DNA from: Chitinophagales bacterium
Lineage (GTDB): Bacteria > Bacteroidota > Bacteroidia > Chitinophagales > UBA2359
NCBI GenBank assembly: GCA_041392475.1
Contig: JAWKLZ010000003.1
Coordinates: 393,501-457,500 of the forward strand
Length of the DNA stretch: 64,000 nucleotides
Reading direction: 5' to 3'
Part shown: positions 52,216-60,430 of the stretch, piece after piece
Layout: each line of letters begins with the position of its first letter
Numbering within the stretch: position 1 is the stretch's first letter
The notes under the pieces: generated by a model
What the model saw: only the letters and a program-made list of their open reading frames with translations
Database searches by the model: none
Told to the model about the DNA's origin: nothing
Position numbers and translations under genes: made by a program

Positions 52216-53148
52216 ATGAAAAATACAGCTTCCTTCAATAGCTCCTATTTGGTTGCAGCTTTGTTGATATTAGTAGGATCTATTGGTTTTTCTGCAAAAG
52301 CAGTGATGGTGAAATTGGCCTATCGTTATGGTATAGATAGTATTTCTTTGCTGGCTCTCAGGATGTTGTTTTCTCTTCCTTTTTTTTTGGTAATTGCCTA
52401 CTGGTCAAACCGTAGAATGACTCAAACCTATGTTCTCAATAAAAGAGATGGTGCTTATATTTTATTATTTGGATTGATGGGATACTATCTCGCCAGCCTT
52501 TTTGATTTTATTGGTCTTCAATATATTACAGCAAGTTTAGAGCGACTTGTGTTGTTCATTTATCCGACCTTGGTAGTGATTCTCTCTGCCATTTTTTTGA
52601 AGCAAAAAATCTATACACGCCAATATTTAGCTTTATTGTTAACCTACATTGGTATTGGGATGGCTTTTTTTGATAAAGGAAACGTGAATGAGGAAAGTCA
52701 GATTTGGTTGGGGGCTTTTTGGGTATTTATGTCTGCATTGAGTTATGCAATTCACCTTATAGGAAGCGGTAATTTATTGCCAAGAGTAGGCACTTTGCGC
52801 TATACTTCTTTGGTTATGATGATTGCTTGCATTGCAGTTTTGTTGCACAATGCGGTGGTGAATCAACTACAACTTTTTGATTTTGCACCACAAGTCTATG
52901 TATTGGGAATAATGATGGCTGTTTTTTCTACTGTTTTACCTTCTTTTTTATTCATGCAAGGAATCAAAATCATTGGATCAAGCAATGCCTCTATTATTGG
53001 CAGCATCGGGCCGATTTCTACGGTTGCGTTGGCCTATCTATTTTTGGATGAACGATTGGGATGGCTGCAATGGGGAGGGACTTTTTTAGTGATTGTGGGA
53101 GTATTAATGATCAGTTTGCAGAGAAGAAAAGCGCATAAAATTGTATAA
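52216..53148 (+). CDS. EamA/DMT superfamily transporter
   Basis: The 310-residue inner-membrane protein has about ten transmembrane helices in two EamA repeats, LLILVGSIGFSAKAVMVKLA at the start and FLDERLGWLQWGGTFLVIVG near the end, the latter a common second-repeat motif. DMT proteins export or import metabolites such as amino acids or nucleotide precursors. The substrate is unknown. It may be read through from the PorP/SprF gene. Confidence 0.9.
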   Translation: MKNTASFNSSYLVAALLILVGSIGFSAKAVMVKLAYRYGIDSISLLALRMLFSLPFFLVIAYWSNRRMTQTYVLNKRDGAYILLFGLMGYYLASLFDFIGLQYITASLERLVLFIYPTLVVILSAIFLKQKIYTRQYLALLLTYIGIGMAFFDKGNVNEESQIWLGAFWVFMSALSYAIHLIGSGNLLPRVGTLRYTSLVMMIACIAVLLHNAVVNQLQLFDFAPQVYVLGIMMAVFSTVLPSFLFMQGIKIIGSSNASIIGSIGPISTVALAYLFLDERLGWLQWGGTFLVIVGVLMISLQRRKAHKIV

Positions 53149-53462
53149 AAACTTGCCTTTTCTTTTGCATTTTTCCTGCAAAAAGTGGTAGATTTATTGT
53201 CAGATATAAAGGAATTCCGTTAATAAACTTGTTATTTTTGTTTGCTTTATATTTTAAAATTTAAATTATACAGATATTGGAATAGAGTTCATTTATGTAA
53301 TTTTTTGATAAATAAAAAAATATACTCAATACAAGTATTAAATGAAGATTAAAATGACAATAAAAGCAATATCAAACGGTACAATCATTTTCTAATAAAC
53401 CAACAGTAACCTGTTGGTTGTATTGCGTTCCTAAAAAACTTGTTACCCTAAATTTAATATTT
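53149..53462. other. A+T-rich spacer with hairpin near the next gene
   Basis: No gene is seen. AACCAACAG (53398-53406) is perfectly inverted at 53411-53419 with a 4-nt loop, 44 bp before the next start codon, so it may regulate that gene's leader. TATTTTTG at 53233-53240 is a -7-like element, without a clear -33. A TTTTGCA/TGCAAAA hairpin follows the DMT stop. Confidence 0.4.
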
Positions 53463-54578
53463 ATGCAAATTCTAAAATTACTTACAGTTATTTTTTTTAT
53501 TTTTTTTGTGCAAGAGGCTTATTCACAAGGTTGTGTAGCAATTAGAGGAAATTCAAGTTGCAGTGCAATGCAGGGAAGTTCTTTCAATCTTATGAAAGGA
53601 GAATTTCTCTCTCAGACAGGACTAAGACACTTCAAATCCTTCCGTCATTTTAGAGGTGCTACTGAAGAAACAAATCGGGTGGAAGATGGAACCGAAGTAA
53701 TCAATCGCTCTTATTTTTTGGACTTGTCCTTGAGTTACGGTATAACAGATAGGTTGTTTGCCAATGTGGTTCTGCCATTTGTTTTTCACAACCGTTCTTC
53801 TATGTACGAACATGGAGGTAATCCGCCAAATGGGTTGGGAGAAAGACATGAAACTGCCTCAAAAGGTTTATCTGATATGAGATTGGGTTTGGGCTATTGG
53901 CTATTAAAACCTAATAGTCGACAATTTAATTATTCTGTAGGCTTAGGTATAAAATTGCCCACAGGTAAATACGATTACACCGATACTTTCTACAATCAAG
54001 GAGAAAACAGAGATGAAAACATTGAGTCAGTTGTGGATCAATCTATCCAACCTGGTGACGGCGGAACTGGACTTACAGTAGAAATGCAAGGCTATCATTC
54101 ATTGTCTCATGCTTTTATGATTACTGCCAATGTATTTTACCTTTTCAATTATCAGGATACCAACGGTGTGCTTACTCGGAATGGAAGAAGTGAATTTTCT
54201 TGTCCAGATCAGTTTGGGCTTAGAGCTGGAGTAAATTATACTAGTATGTATGGCTTCAATGCCTACTTGGGAGCAAGAATGGAGGGTGTGCCTTCAGATG
54301 ATTTGATTGGAAACAGTTCGGGCTATAGAAGACCTGGATATGTAGTTTCGGTGGAGCCAGGTATTGGATATTTCAAAAATAACTATTCGCTTAACCTCAA
54401 TGTTCCTATTGCAGTAAAGCGAAACAGAACACAGAGCTACGAAGATAAAGAACGAACCATTCAAACAGGTGTGTATCAGCATGGAGATGCTGCTTTTGCA
54501 GATTACTTACTAAACGTTAGTTTTTCTTATCGATTTGGAGGGCATCATAAACTTCCCGAAAATTCTAATATAAATTAG
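53463..54578 (+). CDS. Outer-membrane beta-barrel protein, transporter-like
   Basis: The start is ATG 53463, giving a signal peptide (LLTVIFFIFFVQEAYSQ) and a 371-residue protein. The mature part begins GCVAIRGNSSCSAMQGSSF and continues with barrel strands such as LSLSYGITDRLFANVVLPFV, SVGLGIKLPTGKYDYTDTF and a C-terminal LLNVSFSYRFG. The KLPTGKYDYT loop is typical of the MetA-phenol-degradation-like transporter barrels. Substrate is unknown. Cys26 and Cys33 (about) may form a disulphide. Confidence 0.75.
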   Translation: MQILKLLTVIFFIFFVQEAYSQGCVAIRGNSSCSAMQGSSFNLMKGEFLSQTGLRHFKSFRHFRGATEETNRVEDGTEVINRSYFLDLSLSYGITDRLFANVVLPFVFHNRSSMYEHGGNPPNGLGERHETASKGLSDMRLGLGYWLLKPNSRQFNYSVGLGIKLPTGKYDYTDTFYNQGENRDENIESVVDQSIQPGDGGTGLTVEMQGYHSLSHAFMITANVFYLFNYQDTNGVLTRNGRSEFSCPDQFGLRAGVNYTSMYGFNAYLGARMEGVPSDDLIGNSSGYRRPGYVVSVEPGIGYFKNNYSLNLNVPIAVKRNRTQSYEDKERTIQTGVYQHGDAAFADYLLNVSFSYRFGGHHKLPENSNIN

Positions 54579-54612
54579 GATAGATAGAAGACTTTGGTAA
54601 AATGATGGGACA

Positions 54613-54676
54613 AGGCTTTTGAAGTTTAACCTAATTGTTTGTTTTCTATGTGTGGTAGTACAAACTTCAAAAGTCT
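54613..54676. repeat. Dispersed repeat family B, copy 3
   Basis: AGGCTTTTGAAGTTT (54613-54627) and AAACTTCAAAAGTCT (54662-54676) are inverse at 14 of 15 positions; the difference is a G-U pair. It may act as a terminator for the barrel gene. Confidence 0.7.
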
Positions 54677-54700
54677 TTTATTTGTTTTAGCGAAAATTTA

Positions 54701-55012
54701 TTTAACCCAACTTGCAGATTGTAGTTAGATGATAACCAAATGGTTGTTTTTGGAGGATTCGTTTTTAGGGGAACACAAATTCTTTATATAAAAGCTTCCT
54801 TTTCGTAATACAACACTCTACAATTCTTTATTAGACATACAAAGATATTAATTGTTAACGTAAATTGGAATAATGAAAGTAGAATTATTTTTTACACTTT
54901 AAGTTAAGTAAAGTTCAAACATATAAATATGTAGTCCCCGAAAACTTGCACGATATTGATAATAAATGATTTTTCAAACAATTACATATATTTAGGCGCA
55001 AGTTGGGTTAAA
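54701..55012. mobile_element. 312-bp MITE-like element with perfect 15-bp terminal inverted repeats
   Basis: TTTAACCCAACTTGC (54701-54715) is perfectly inverted at 54998-55012. Nothing inside is coding. A third AACTTGC at 54943-54949 lies within. No target duplication was found, so the mobility is inferred from the inverted ends only. It fills most of the gene-free 54579-55062 spacer. Confidence 0.6.
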
Positions 55013-55062
55013 CCTTATTGTGGAGTGAAATAACAGTTCTAATAAAAAAAAATAGTGTTTAA

Positions 55063-56673
55063 TCAATCATTTATCACTTGTAAATCTACATACTGATCAT
55101 TTCTTTGAAGCACCTCTACTGCTTTTAGATAAGCATGACTGCATTGATTGTCAATTTTGTAATAGCTTGATAATCCCCAAATATTTTGAGCGATATCTGC
55201 CTTTATTTTGTTTTTTAGTAATTCCTTGACTTTCTTAAATTCTTCTTCATCGTGTTTGATTCTCTCTAAGACAGCAAAGGCTGTAAATTCATGTAAGGTG
55301 CGGTTATCAATCCGAAAAGTATTGTAAAAATCATCTGCATTTTCATATCTGGAGATAATTTTATTACGATTTTCATTTATATACTTCAATGCAAAATGAT
55401 TGATAACACTTCCGTACATCAAACTCTTAAAATAGGGACTTTGAAGTAGTGTATCTATAGGTACAAAAACGTCTGGGGTGATGCCACCACCACCATATAC
55501 TACTCTATGAGTTGTTTTTGTATAGTATTTTTCGGTATCATTGACAGCTATTTTATCCGCCGACAGCATTTCTCCATTTTGATAGCGACTGGCAATATCG
55601 TTGTAATACTCTGTTTTGCTTTCTTTATATGGTTTTTGGATTGAACGACCAGAAGGTGTGTAATAATGAGCAATGGTAAGTCGAATGGCCGATCCATCAG
55701 AAAGATTAAATGGTTTCTGAACCAAGCCTTTGCCGAAAGAACGACGACCAATAATTAAGCCTCTATCCCAATCTTGAATCGCTCCAGCCACAATTTCGCT
55801 GGCAGATGCTGAACCTTCATTTATCAACACTACCAATTTGCCTTCTTCAAAAGCACCTCTTGAAGTAGCTTTATATTCTTTTGTGTCAAAAGTGCGTCCT
55901 TGTGTATAAACTATCAGCTGGTCTTTTGAAAGAAAATCATCAGCTAATTGAACAGCAGCGGTTAGATAACCTCCGCCATTGTTTCGCAGGTCAAGTATCA
56001 AACTTTCCATGCCCTGTAACTTCAATTGGCCAATAATCTTTCGGAATTCTTGAATAGTAGTTGCAGAAAACTTATTGATGCGTATATAACCAATAGTAGG
56101 AGATTCCATATATGCGGCTTCAACACTGTAAAGCGGAATTTTTTCTCTAATAATGTTGAAGTGTAATACACTTTTTACATTGTCACGATGAATTCCCACA
56201 TCAACTCCAGAACCTTTCACCCCTCTCAGTTTTTCAACAACCTCTTTGTTGCTAAGCCCCAAACCCACAACGGTTTCATGCCCAATACTTACTATTTGAT
56301 CTCCAGGTTTCAGACCTGCTCTCTCAGCGGGGCCATCATTGATAGTGGAAATTATAATAATAGTGTCACGCAAAATATCAAAACGAATACCGACACCTTC
56401 AAAATTTCCTTCCAAAGGCTCACGCATTTTACTGTATTCATCAGCAGGAATGTAAACAGAGTGAGGGTCAAGCTCTTGAAGCATAGCAACAATCGCATTT
56501 TCAGATGCTTTTTTTACATCAATATTCTCTATATACGAGTCATTTAATATTTCTATTACACTTTCTAATTTAGCAATAGCACTTCCAACCTCTTGTTCAT
56601 CGACTTGAGCTTGGATAGAAGAGAAAAAGCATAGTAATGCGAAGAGAGTGGTGTAATATCTCAATACTGGCAT
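55063..56673 (-). CDS. C-terminal processing peptidase, S41 family
   Basis: The 536-residue periplasmic protease has a signal peptide (YYTTLFALLCFFSSIQAQ), a PDZ domain (about 90-165; EGNFEGVGIRFDILRDTII, RAGLKPGDQIVSIGHETVVG), and the S41 core with LDLRNNGGGYLTAAVQLADD, the Ser in NEGSASASEIVAGAIQDWDR and the Lys in RSFGKGLVQKPFNL. These form the Ser-Lys dyad. A C-terminal region of about 150 residues follows, as in CtpA of Bacteroidota. It degrades or trims periplasmic proteins. The dCTP deaminase gene is upstream on the same strand, 71 bp away. Confidence 0.93.
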   Translation of the reverse strand: MPVLRYYTTLFALLCFFSSIQAQVDEQEVGSAIAKLESVIEILNDSYIENIDVKKASENAIVAMLQELDPHSVYIPADEYSKMREPLEGNFEGVGIRFDILRDTIIIISTINDGPAERAGLKPGDQIVSIGHETVVGLGLSNKEVVEKLRGVKGSGVDVGIHRDNVKSVLHFNIIREKIPLYSVEAAYMESPTIGYIRINKFSATTIQEFRKIIGQLKLQGMESLILDLRNNGGGYLTAAVQLADDFLSKDQLIVYTQGRTFDTKEYKATSRGAFEEGKLVVLINEGSASASEIVAGAIQDWDRGLIIGRRSFGKGLVQKPFNLSDGSAIRLTIAHYYTPSGRSIQKPYKESKTEYYNDIASRYQNGEMLSADKIAVNDTEKYYTKTTHRVVYGGGGITPDVFVPIDTLLQSPYFKSLMYGSVINHFALKYINENRNKIISRYENADDFYNTFRIDNRTLHEFTAFAVLERIKHDEEEFKKVKELLKNKIKADIAQNIWGLSSYYKIDNQCSHAYLKAVEVLQRNDQYVDLQVIND

Positions 56674-56744
56674 ATGTGTGTTTAAATTTGGTACTACAAT
56701 ATACTATATTTTCATAGTAATGTAAAAAAAAGGAAACGCAAACT

Positions 56745-57284
56745 TTAAAATTTATTTTTCCACATCATTGATTCGACGGGTTTGATTGTTCTGTTAGTAT
56801 ATTTGGCATTTACTTTTTTGTAATACAAATTGTCTACATTTCCTTTTATGTCAAAATAAATCAATTGTCCAATAGGCATTCCTGCATATACCCTCACTGG
56901 TTGGATACAAGAAATCTCCAATGTCCATGTATTACAAAAACCAACATCACCTTTACCTGCAGTAGCGTGTATAATGATACCTAAACGTCCAATACTAGAT
57001 TTGCCTTCTAAAAAAGGAACATGACGGTGGGTTTCGGTATATTCCTCGGTAACTCCTAAATACAAAGTCCCAGGCTGCAATAAAAACCCCTCTTCAGGAT
57101 GGATTATTATTTCTTCAATAGGATTGTGCTTCCTGCTATCAAGCACTCGGTCTTTGTAAGTACACAAATATCGCCCCAAATGTACATCATAAGAGTTCGT
57201 ACCCAAGCAATCTAGACGAAATGGCTCTACCACAATATTGCCTTCTTCAATTTCTTTTAGGATTTCTGTATCTGTTAATATCAT
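56745..57284 (-). CDS. dcd: dCTP deaminase
   Basis: The 179-residue trimeric enzyme turns dCTP into dUTP for dTTP synthesis. It has MILTDTEILKEIEEGNIVVE at the N-terminus, RLDCLGTNSYDVHLGRYLCT, and the substrate motif FLEGKSSIGRLGIIIHATAG with the catalytic Glu. IQPVRVYAGMPIGQLIYFDI and NAKYTNR complete the family pattern. It is a little shorter than E. coli Dcd. Relatives that also hydrolyse dUTP exist, and the bifunctional form cannot be ruled out by sequence alone. It sits at the edge of an 812-bp gene-free region. Confidence 0.9.
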   Translation of the reverse strand: MILTDTEILKEIEEGNIVVEPFRLDCLGTNSYDVHLGRYLCTYKDRVLDSRKHNPIEEIIIHPEEGFLLQPGTLYLGVTEEYTETHRHVPFLEGKSSIGRLGIIIHATAGKGDVGFCNTWTLEISCIQPVRVYAGMPIGQLIYFDIKGNVDNLYYKKVNAKYTNRTIKPVESMMWKNKF

Positions 57285-57674
57285 CGTAATTTACAACTAG
57301 TTATATGATTGAGGAAAAAATAACAAAATTAGATTTTCTTTGCTGAAGGTGAAAGATAAAAAATAATAAATTAATTATGATGATAAACTGAATTCAGAAA
57401 TAGAATATTTTCCGTTTTTTCAATCGAATTTTAGTTTTGGTGGTCAAACCAGTTATTTCGTAGTCAAGCTTATATTATATTTTTTACATTTAAAAATCTT
57501 GGTTGTTTCAAAAAATAACTAAAATTTTTAATTCGATATGTTTAAAAATATTAAAATCAATTCTTTATTACAATAAATACTTTTTTTCTAATACTATTGA
57601 ATACTGTTCAAAGGTAATCAGGGTACAATCGCTACGTTATTTTGAAAAAAAAGTTACACTTTTTTATGAAAAAA
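57285..57674. other. A+T-rich spacer upstream of the candidate small RNA
   Basis: About 390 bp with no gene. On the minus strand TAATTTTG lies near 57340 and could be a -7 element for the dcd gene, without a -33 partner. Nothing else is seen. Confidence 0.3.
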
Positions 57675-57705
57675 TTGTCAAATAACATAAAAATATGTAT
57701 TTTTG
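57675..57705 (+). promoter_or_regulatory. Consensus promoter of the candidate small RNA
   Basis: TTG (57675-57677), a 20-nt spacer and TATTTTTG (57698-57705), an ideal match to the Bacteroidota consensus. Transcription should start near 57711. Confidence 0.75.
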
Positions 57706-57710
57706 CATTG

Positions 57711-57918
57711 AAAGGATAATCGAAAGATTACTTTTCAATAGATTTGGGTGGATTTAGTCACTTCGGGATGCGGAGAGCATTTGTTCTCCGCTCTCGTTGT
57801 GCAAATCAAAAAAGCCCTTAAGTTCTTGTTTACGCAAACAAGCATACATACATCTCTACTTATAAATTTACCAAATAATAACTCTCTGTTGCCTCAATTT
57901 TCAAAGGCAACTTTTTTA
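57711..57918 (+). ncRNA. Candidate structured small RNA of about 208 nt
   Basis: Between the ideal promoter and a terminator lies a gene-free stretch with ordered stems. Stem 1 is TAATC-GAAA-GATTA (57717-57730), with a GNRA loop. Stem 2 is closed by GATTTG/CAAATC (57741-57746 with 57802-57807) and has an inner GCGGAGA/TCTCCGC (57770-57776, 57785-57791). Stem 3 is CTTGTTT-ACGC-AAACAAG (57825-57842). The terminator closes it. No start codon with a convincing ORF is present, and the next gene starts 180 nt after the terminator. No family was recognised; 6S RNA is possible by length but the long bubble is not evident. Confidence 0.65.
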
Positions 57919-57920
57919 TT
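57888..57920 (+). terminator. Rho-independent terminator of the small RNA
   Basis: GTTGCCT (57888-57894) pairs with AGGCAAC (57905-57911), followed by six T residues. Confidence 0.8.
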
Positions 57921-58096
57921 GTAGGTAAATCTCTACTAGTCCTCCAACTATCATCCTTCCCGAATCCATTTACTATAAACGTATTTATTGCGTTTATGGA
58001 TGTGTACTTTCTACTAATGGGAAATTTTTCTATAGTTTTAAATAAAAACGTGGGAACTGTTTTTATTAAACAAAATTGAAAAAATCGTAGAAGGTT

Positions 58097-58819
58097 ATGA
58101 TTCATTACATATTGATAGACAAAGTAGGTGCTTTGTCTTCCAACGATTTTCTATTGAAGGTTTTGATGCCTTATGCCAAAGAAAATTTAGCTGATTATAT
58201 ATACAACCACATTCACACAACCTACTTATGGAAATATTTGGCTGAAGCCAAAAAGACCATAACCAAGGAAGAAGGTGCAGAACCTACGAATGGGGAGTTG
58301 ATAGACATACTTCTTTATTGGATTGATACCCAGCGACAACATCCTGCAATACAGTTTTTGCAATCCGAAATCTGGAGGAAGGGCTACACTACTGGACAAT
58401 ACCACGAACATATTTATGAGGATGTACCCAAGGTACTCAAACAATGGAGTGGAGCAGGTATTCCAGTAGGTATATATACTGATAAAACGATAGAATCCAT
58501 TCAATCGATATTGGAGCATACACGATATGGAAACCTCAATCCTTATATAAGTAACTGCTTTGACCGAGAAATAGGAGAGAACCATGAAGTCTATACCTAT
58601 CAAAAAATAGAAAGAGTTTTGGGGATCCCCGCTAATCAGATTTTGTTCTTATCAATTGACGAAATTGCTTTAAATACAGCAAAAATGGTAGGATTAAAAA
58701 CCATTCAATTCCTAAGACCTGGAATACAACCTACTCATAAACATCAATATGTCAAAGAATTTTCGCAAATAAATATACTGCATGAATTAAGAAATATCAA
58801 ATCAATTTCCAGAAAATAG
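58097..58819 (+). CDS. HAD-fold protein related to enolase-phosphatase MtnC, altered active site
   Basis: The 240-residue protein follows the fold of MtnC: LKVLMPYAKENLADYI, IYTDKTIESIQSIL, and FLSIDEIALNTAKMVGLKTI. In MtnC the first HAD motif is DxEGT; here it is I-D8-K-V-G-A, keeping the nucleophile Asp8 but replacing the acid at position +2 by Val. The later Thr of YTDKT and an Asp in LSIDE are present. Loss of the second acid usually abolishes or changes phosphatase activity, so it may be inactive or act on another substrate. No methionine-salvage genes are nearby. A terminator lies after the stop. Confidence 0.72.
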   Translation: MIHYILIDKVGALSSNDFLLKVLMPYAKENLADYIYNHIHTTYLWKYLAEAKKTITKEEGAEPTNGELIDILLYWIDTQRQHPAIQFLQSEIWRKGYTTGQYHEHIYEDVPKVLKQWSGAGIPVGIYTDKTIESIQSILEHTRYGNLNPYISNCFDREIGENHEVYTYQKIERVLGIPANQILFLSIDEIALNTAKMVGLKTIQFLRPGIQPTHKHQYVKEFSQINILHELRNIKSISRK

Positions 58820-58900
58820 GGTTATCATTATTGCTTTTCGCCTTTTGTTAACCCAAGAACCCTCTTCAAGAACCCTCTTACACAAACCATGGAAAAATAT

Positions 58901-58942
58901 AAGGATATGGTTTTCACCTTCAATAGTTGAAGCCGTATCCTT
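58901..58942. terminator. Long hairpin between convergent genes
   Basis: AAGGATATGG (58901-58910) pairs with CCGTATCCTT (58933-58942), with an inner CTTCAA/TTGAAG stem (58918-58932). A short T-run follows on the plus strand and an A-run precedes it, so it may serve both the HAD and the M48 genes. Confidence 0.7.
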
Positions 58943-58945
58943 TTC

Positions 58946-59866
58946 TTATTTCATACACCACTCATCTTCATATTTTACCTGATAAAAAGACGATAACTCC
59001 TTCAAATTTTTGCCTCCCATATATCGAGGGCTGTGTTCATTCTGATGCCACCAAACCTTTGCTTTCCCCATAAACCTTGCCTTTCGAATAGGTAAAGGAG
59101 GATGGGAAGAAAAATAATCACGCAAAACATTCAACTCCTTCTCATTGTGCTGTATCATTTCATTATCATGAAGATACTTTTCTAACTGCCCAAATGCACC
59201 TCCCACTCCACGAGGATCGTATTTTGTTTGTAGCATCAATGAATACGCATATTCATCCGCCTCATTTTCTTGTGTTTTGCTATAAGAATGTCGCAATAAA
59301 ACCGAATTGGCAAAATCAGCCAGTTTTCCCAAAGGTTTTGCTTCTATCTTCTTCGATGCCAACTCGTATTTCACCGCATCCAAACAATGTCCTTTTTCGA
59401 TATGTCCCATTTCATGCGCCAAAACCGAAACCAACTGCGCCTCATTCTCCATAATATCCAAAAGTCCATTGGTTACCACAATAATTCCTCCAGGCAAAGC
59501 AAAAGCATTGGGCATAGATGAATTCCATAAAAACACTTGATAGTCAAATGTCTTTTTCTTATAAATTTGCAGACTATCCATTAGATAATTGAGGTACACA
59601 GACTTCAAACTATCGGCTTCACCATAAGTGCCATGTATATAATTTACTGCAATTGCTTCGCCGTACAAGGCTTCATCTACATCCTTGATAGACATCATTT
59701 TACCAAGTGTATGGTCAATTGCTTTGATTGGTTTGCCCACTCTTTCAAAAGCAGGAGCAAGTGTAACATTCACAGGAGGTTGTATTTTTTGTAAGTATAA
59801 AAATACAATCAAAGTACCGCCAATAAATGTCAGCAAGAATAAGGTCAAGAAGCGGAATTTGGACAT
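58946..59866 (-). CDS. M48 family metalloprotease
   Basis: The 306-residue protein has an N-terminal membrane anchor (FLTLFLLTFIGGTLIVFLYL) and a peptidase M48 domain in the periplasm. The zinc motif is LVSVLAHEMGHIEKGH (HExxH), with the downstream Glu in QENEADEYAYSLM. NAFALPGGIIVVTNGLLDIM is the strand before it, typical of M48 (BepA/LoiP group). It lacks the TPR tail of BepA. It likely degrades misfolded envelope proteins. The cupin gene is divergent. Confidence 0.92.
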   Translation of the reverse strand: MSKFRFLTLFLLTFIGGTLIVFLYLQKIQPPVNVTLAPAFERVGKPIKAIDHTLGKMMSIKDVDEALYGEAIAVNYIHGTYGEADSLKSVYLNYLMDSLQIYKKKTFDYQVFLWNSSMPNAFALPGGIIVVTNGLLDIMENEAQLVSVLAHEMGHIEKGHCLDAVKYELASKKIEAKPLGKLADFANSVLLRHSYSKTQENEADEYAYSLMLQTKYDPRGVGGAFGQLEKYLHDNEMIQHNEKELNVLRDYFSSHPPLPIRKARFMGKAKVWWHQNEHSPRYMGGKNLKELSSFYQVKYEDEWCMK

Positions 59867-60009
59867 AGCGAAATAGTATAAATCGAGTCAAAAAAAAATA
59901 AAAATAAGCATTTTAATTTACCTTCGTAGGTGGATAGTCAAAAAAGGAATTGAATTTATCTCTCCAATCAAAGCTACTATTTGTATCACCATCAAATAAA
60001 TGCACATAC

Positions 60010-60339
60010 ATGAACTCCAAAAAAAATATCTTCCATCTTCCACCAACTTCAAAAGAAGAACTTTTTGAAACCCTACTTCAAAACACGGAAAGAGATATAC
60101 TCATAGAGCGCATTATTTCAACAGGGCAAACAACCCCTGAAAACGAATGGTATGACCAGACAAAGTCCGAATGGGTCGTATTGTTGCAGGGAAAAGCAAC
60201 TTTGTTGTTTGATGATACAGATGGCGAAACAATGAAATTGAAGGAGGGAGATTCGGTTTTCATTGCAGCTAGGCGCAAACATCGGGTGATATACACCAGT
60301 ATAGAACCGCCTTGTATTTGGCTTGCCGTTCATTTTTAA
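60010..60339 (+). CDS. Cupin domain protein
   Basis: The start ATG 60010 (MNSKKNIFHLPPTSKEELFE) is preferred over an earlier frame start at 59950, which adds a tail not seen in the family. The 109-residue single cupin has WVVLLQGKATLLFDD (first strand pair), MKLKEGDSVFIAARRKHRVI (second metal motif area with His) and CIWLAVHF. Metal-ligand His residues are fewer than in the canonical motif. Its function is unknown; small cupins bind or sense ligands. Confidence 0.82.
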   Translation: MNSKKNIFHLPPTSKEELFETLLQNTERDILIERIISTGQTTPENEWYDQTKSEWVVLLQGKATLLFDDTDGETMKLKEGDSVFIAARRKHRVIYTSIEPPCIWLAVHF

Positions 60340-60430
60340 ATTCCTCTAACGACCCCTAAACATTTCCCCTACTCATAGCTTTTAATGTAATATCTTGGTA
60401 TCTTTGTGCTTTATACCAAAAAACAATAAT

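Noticed and set aside
57711..57918. tmRNA, RNase P RNA or SRP RNA
   Set aside because: None of their conserved sequence blocks is present; only the general shape of a small RNA is supported.
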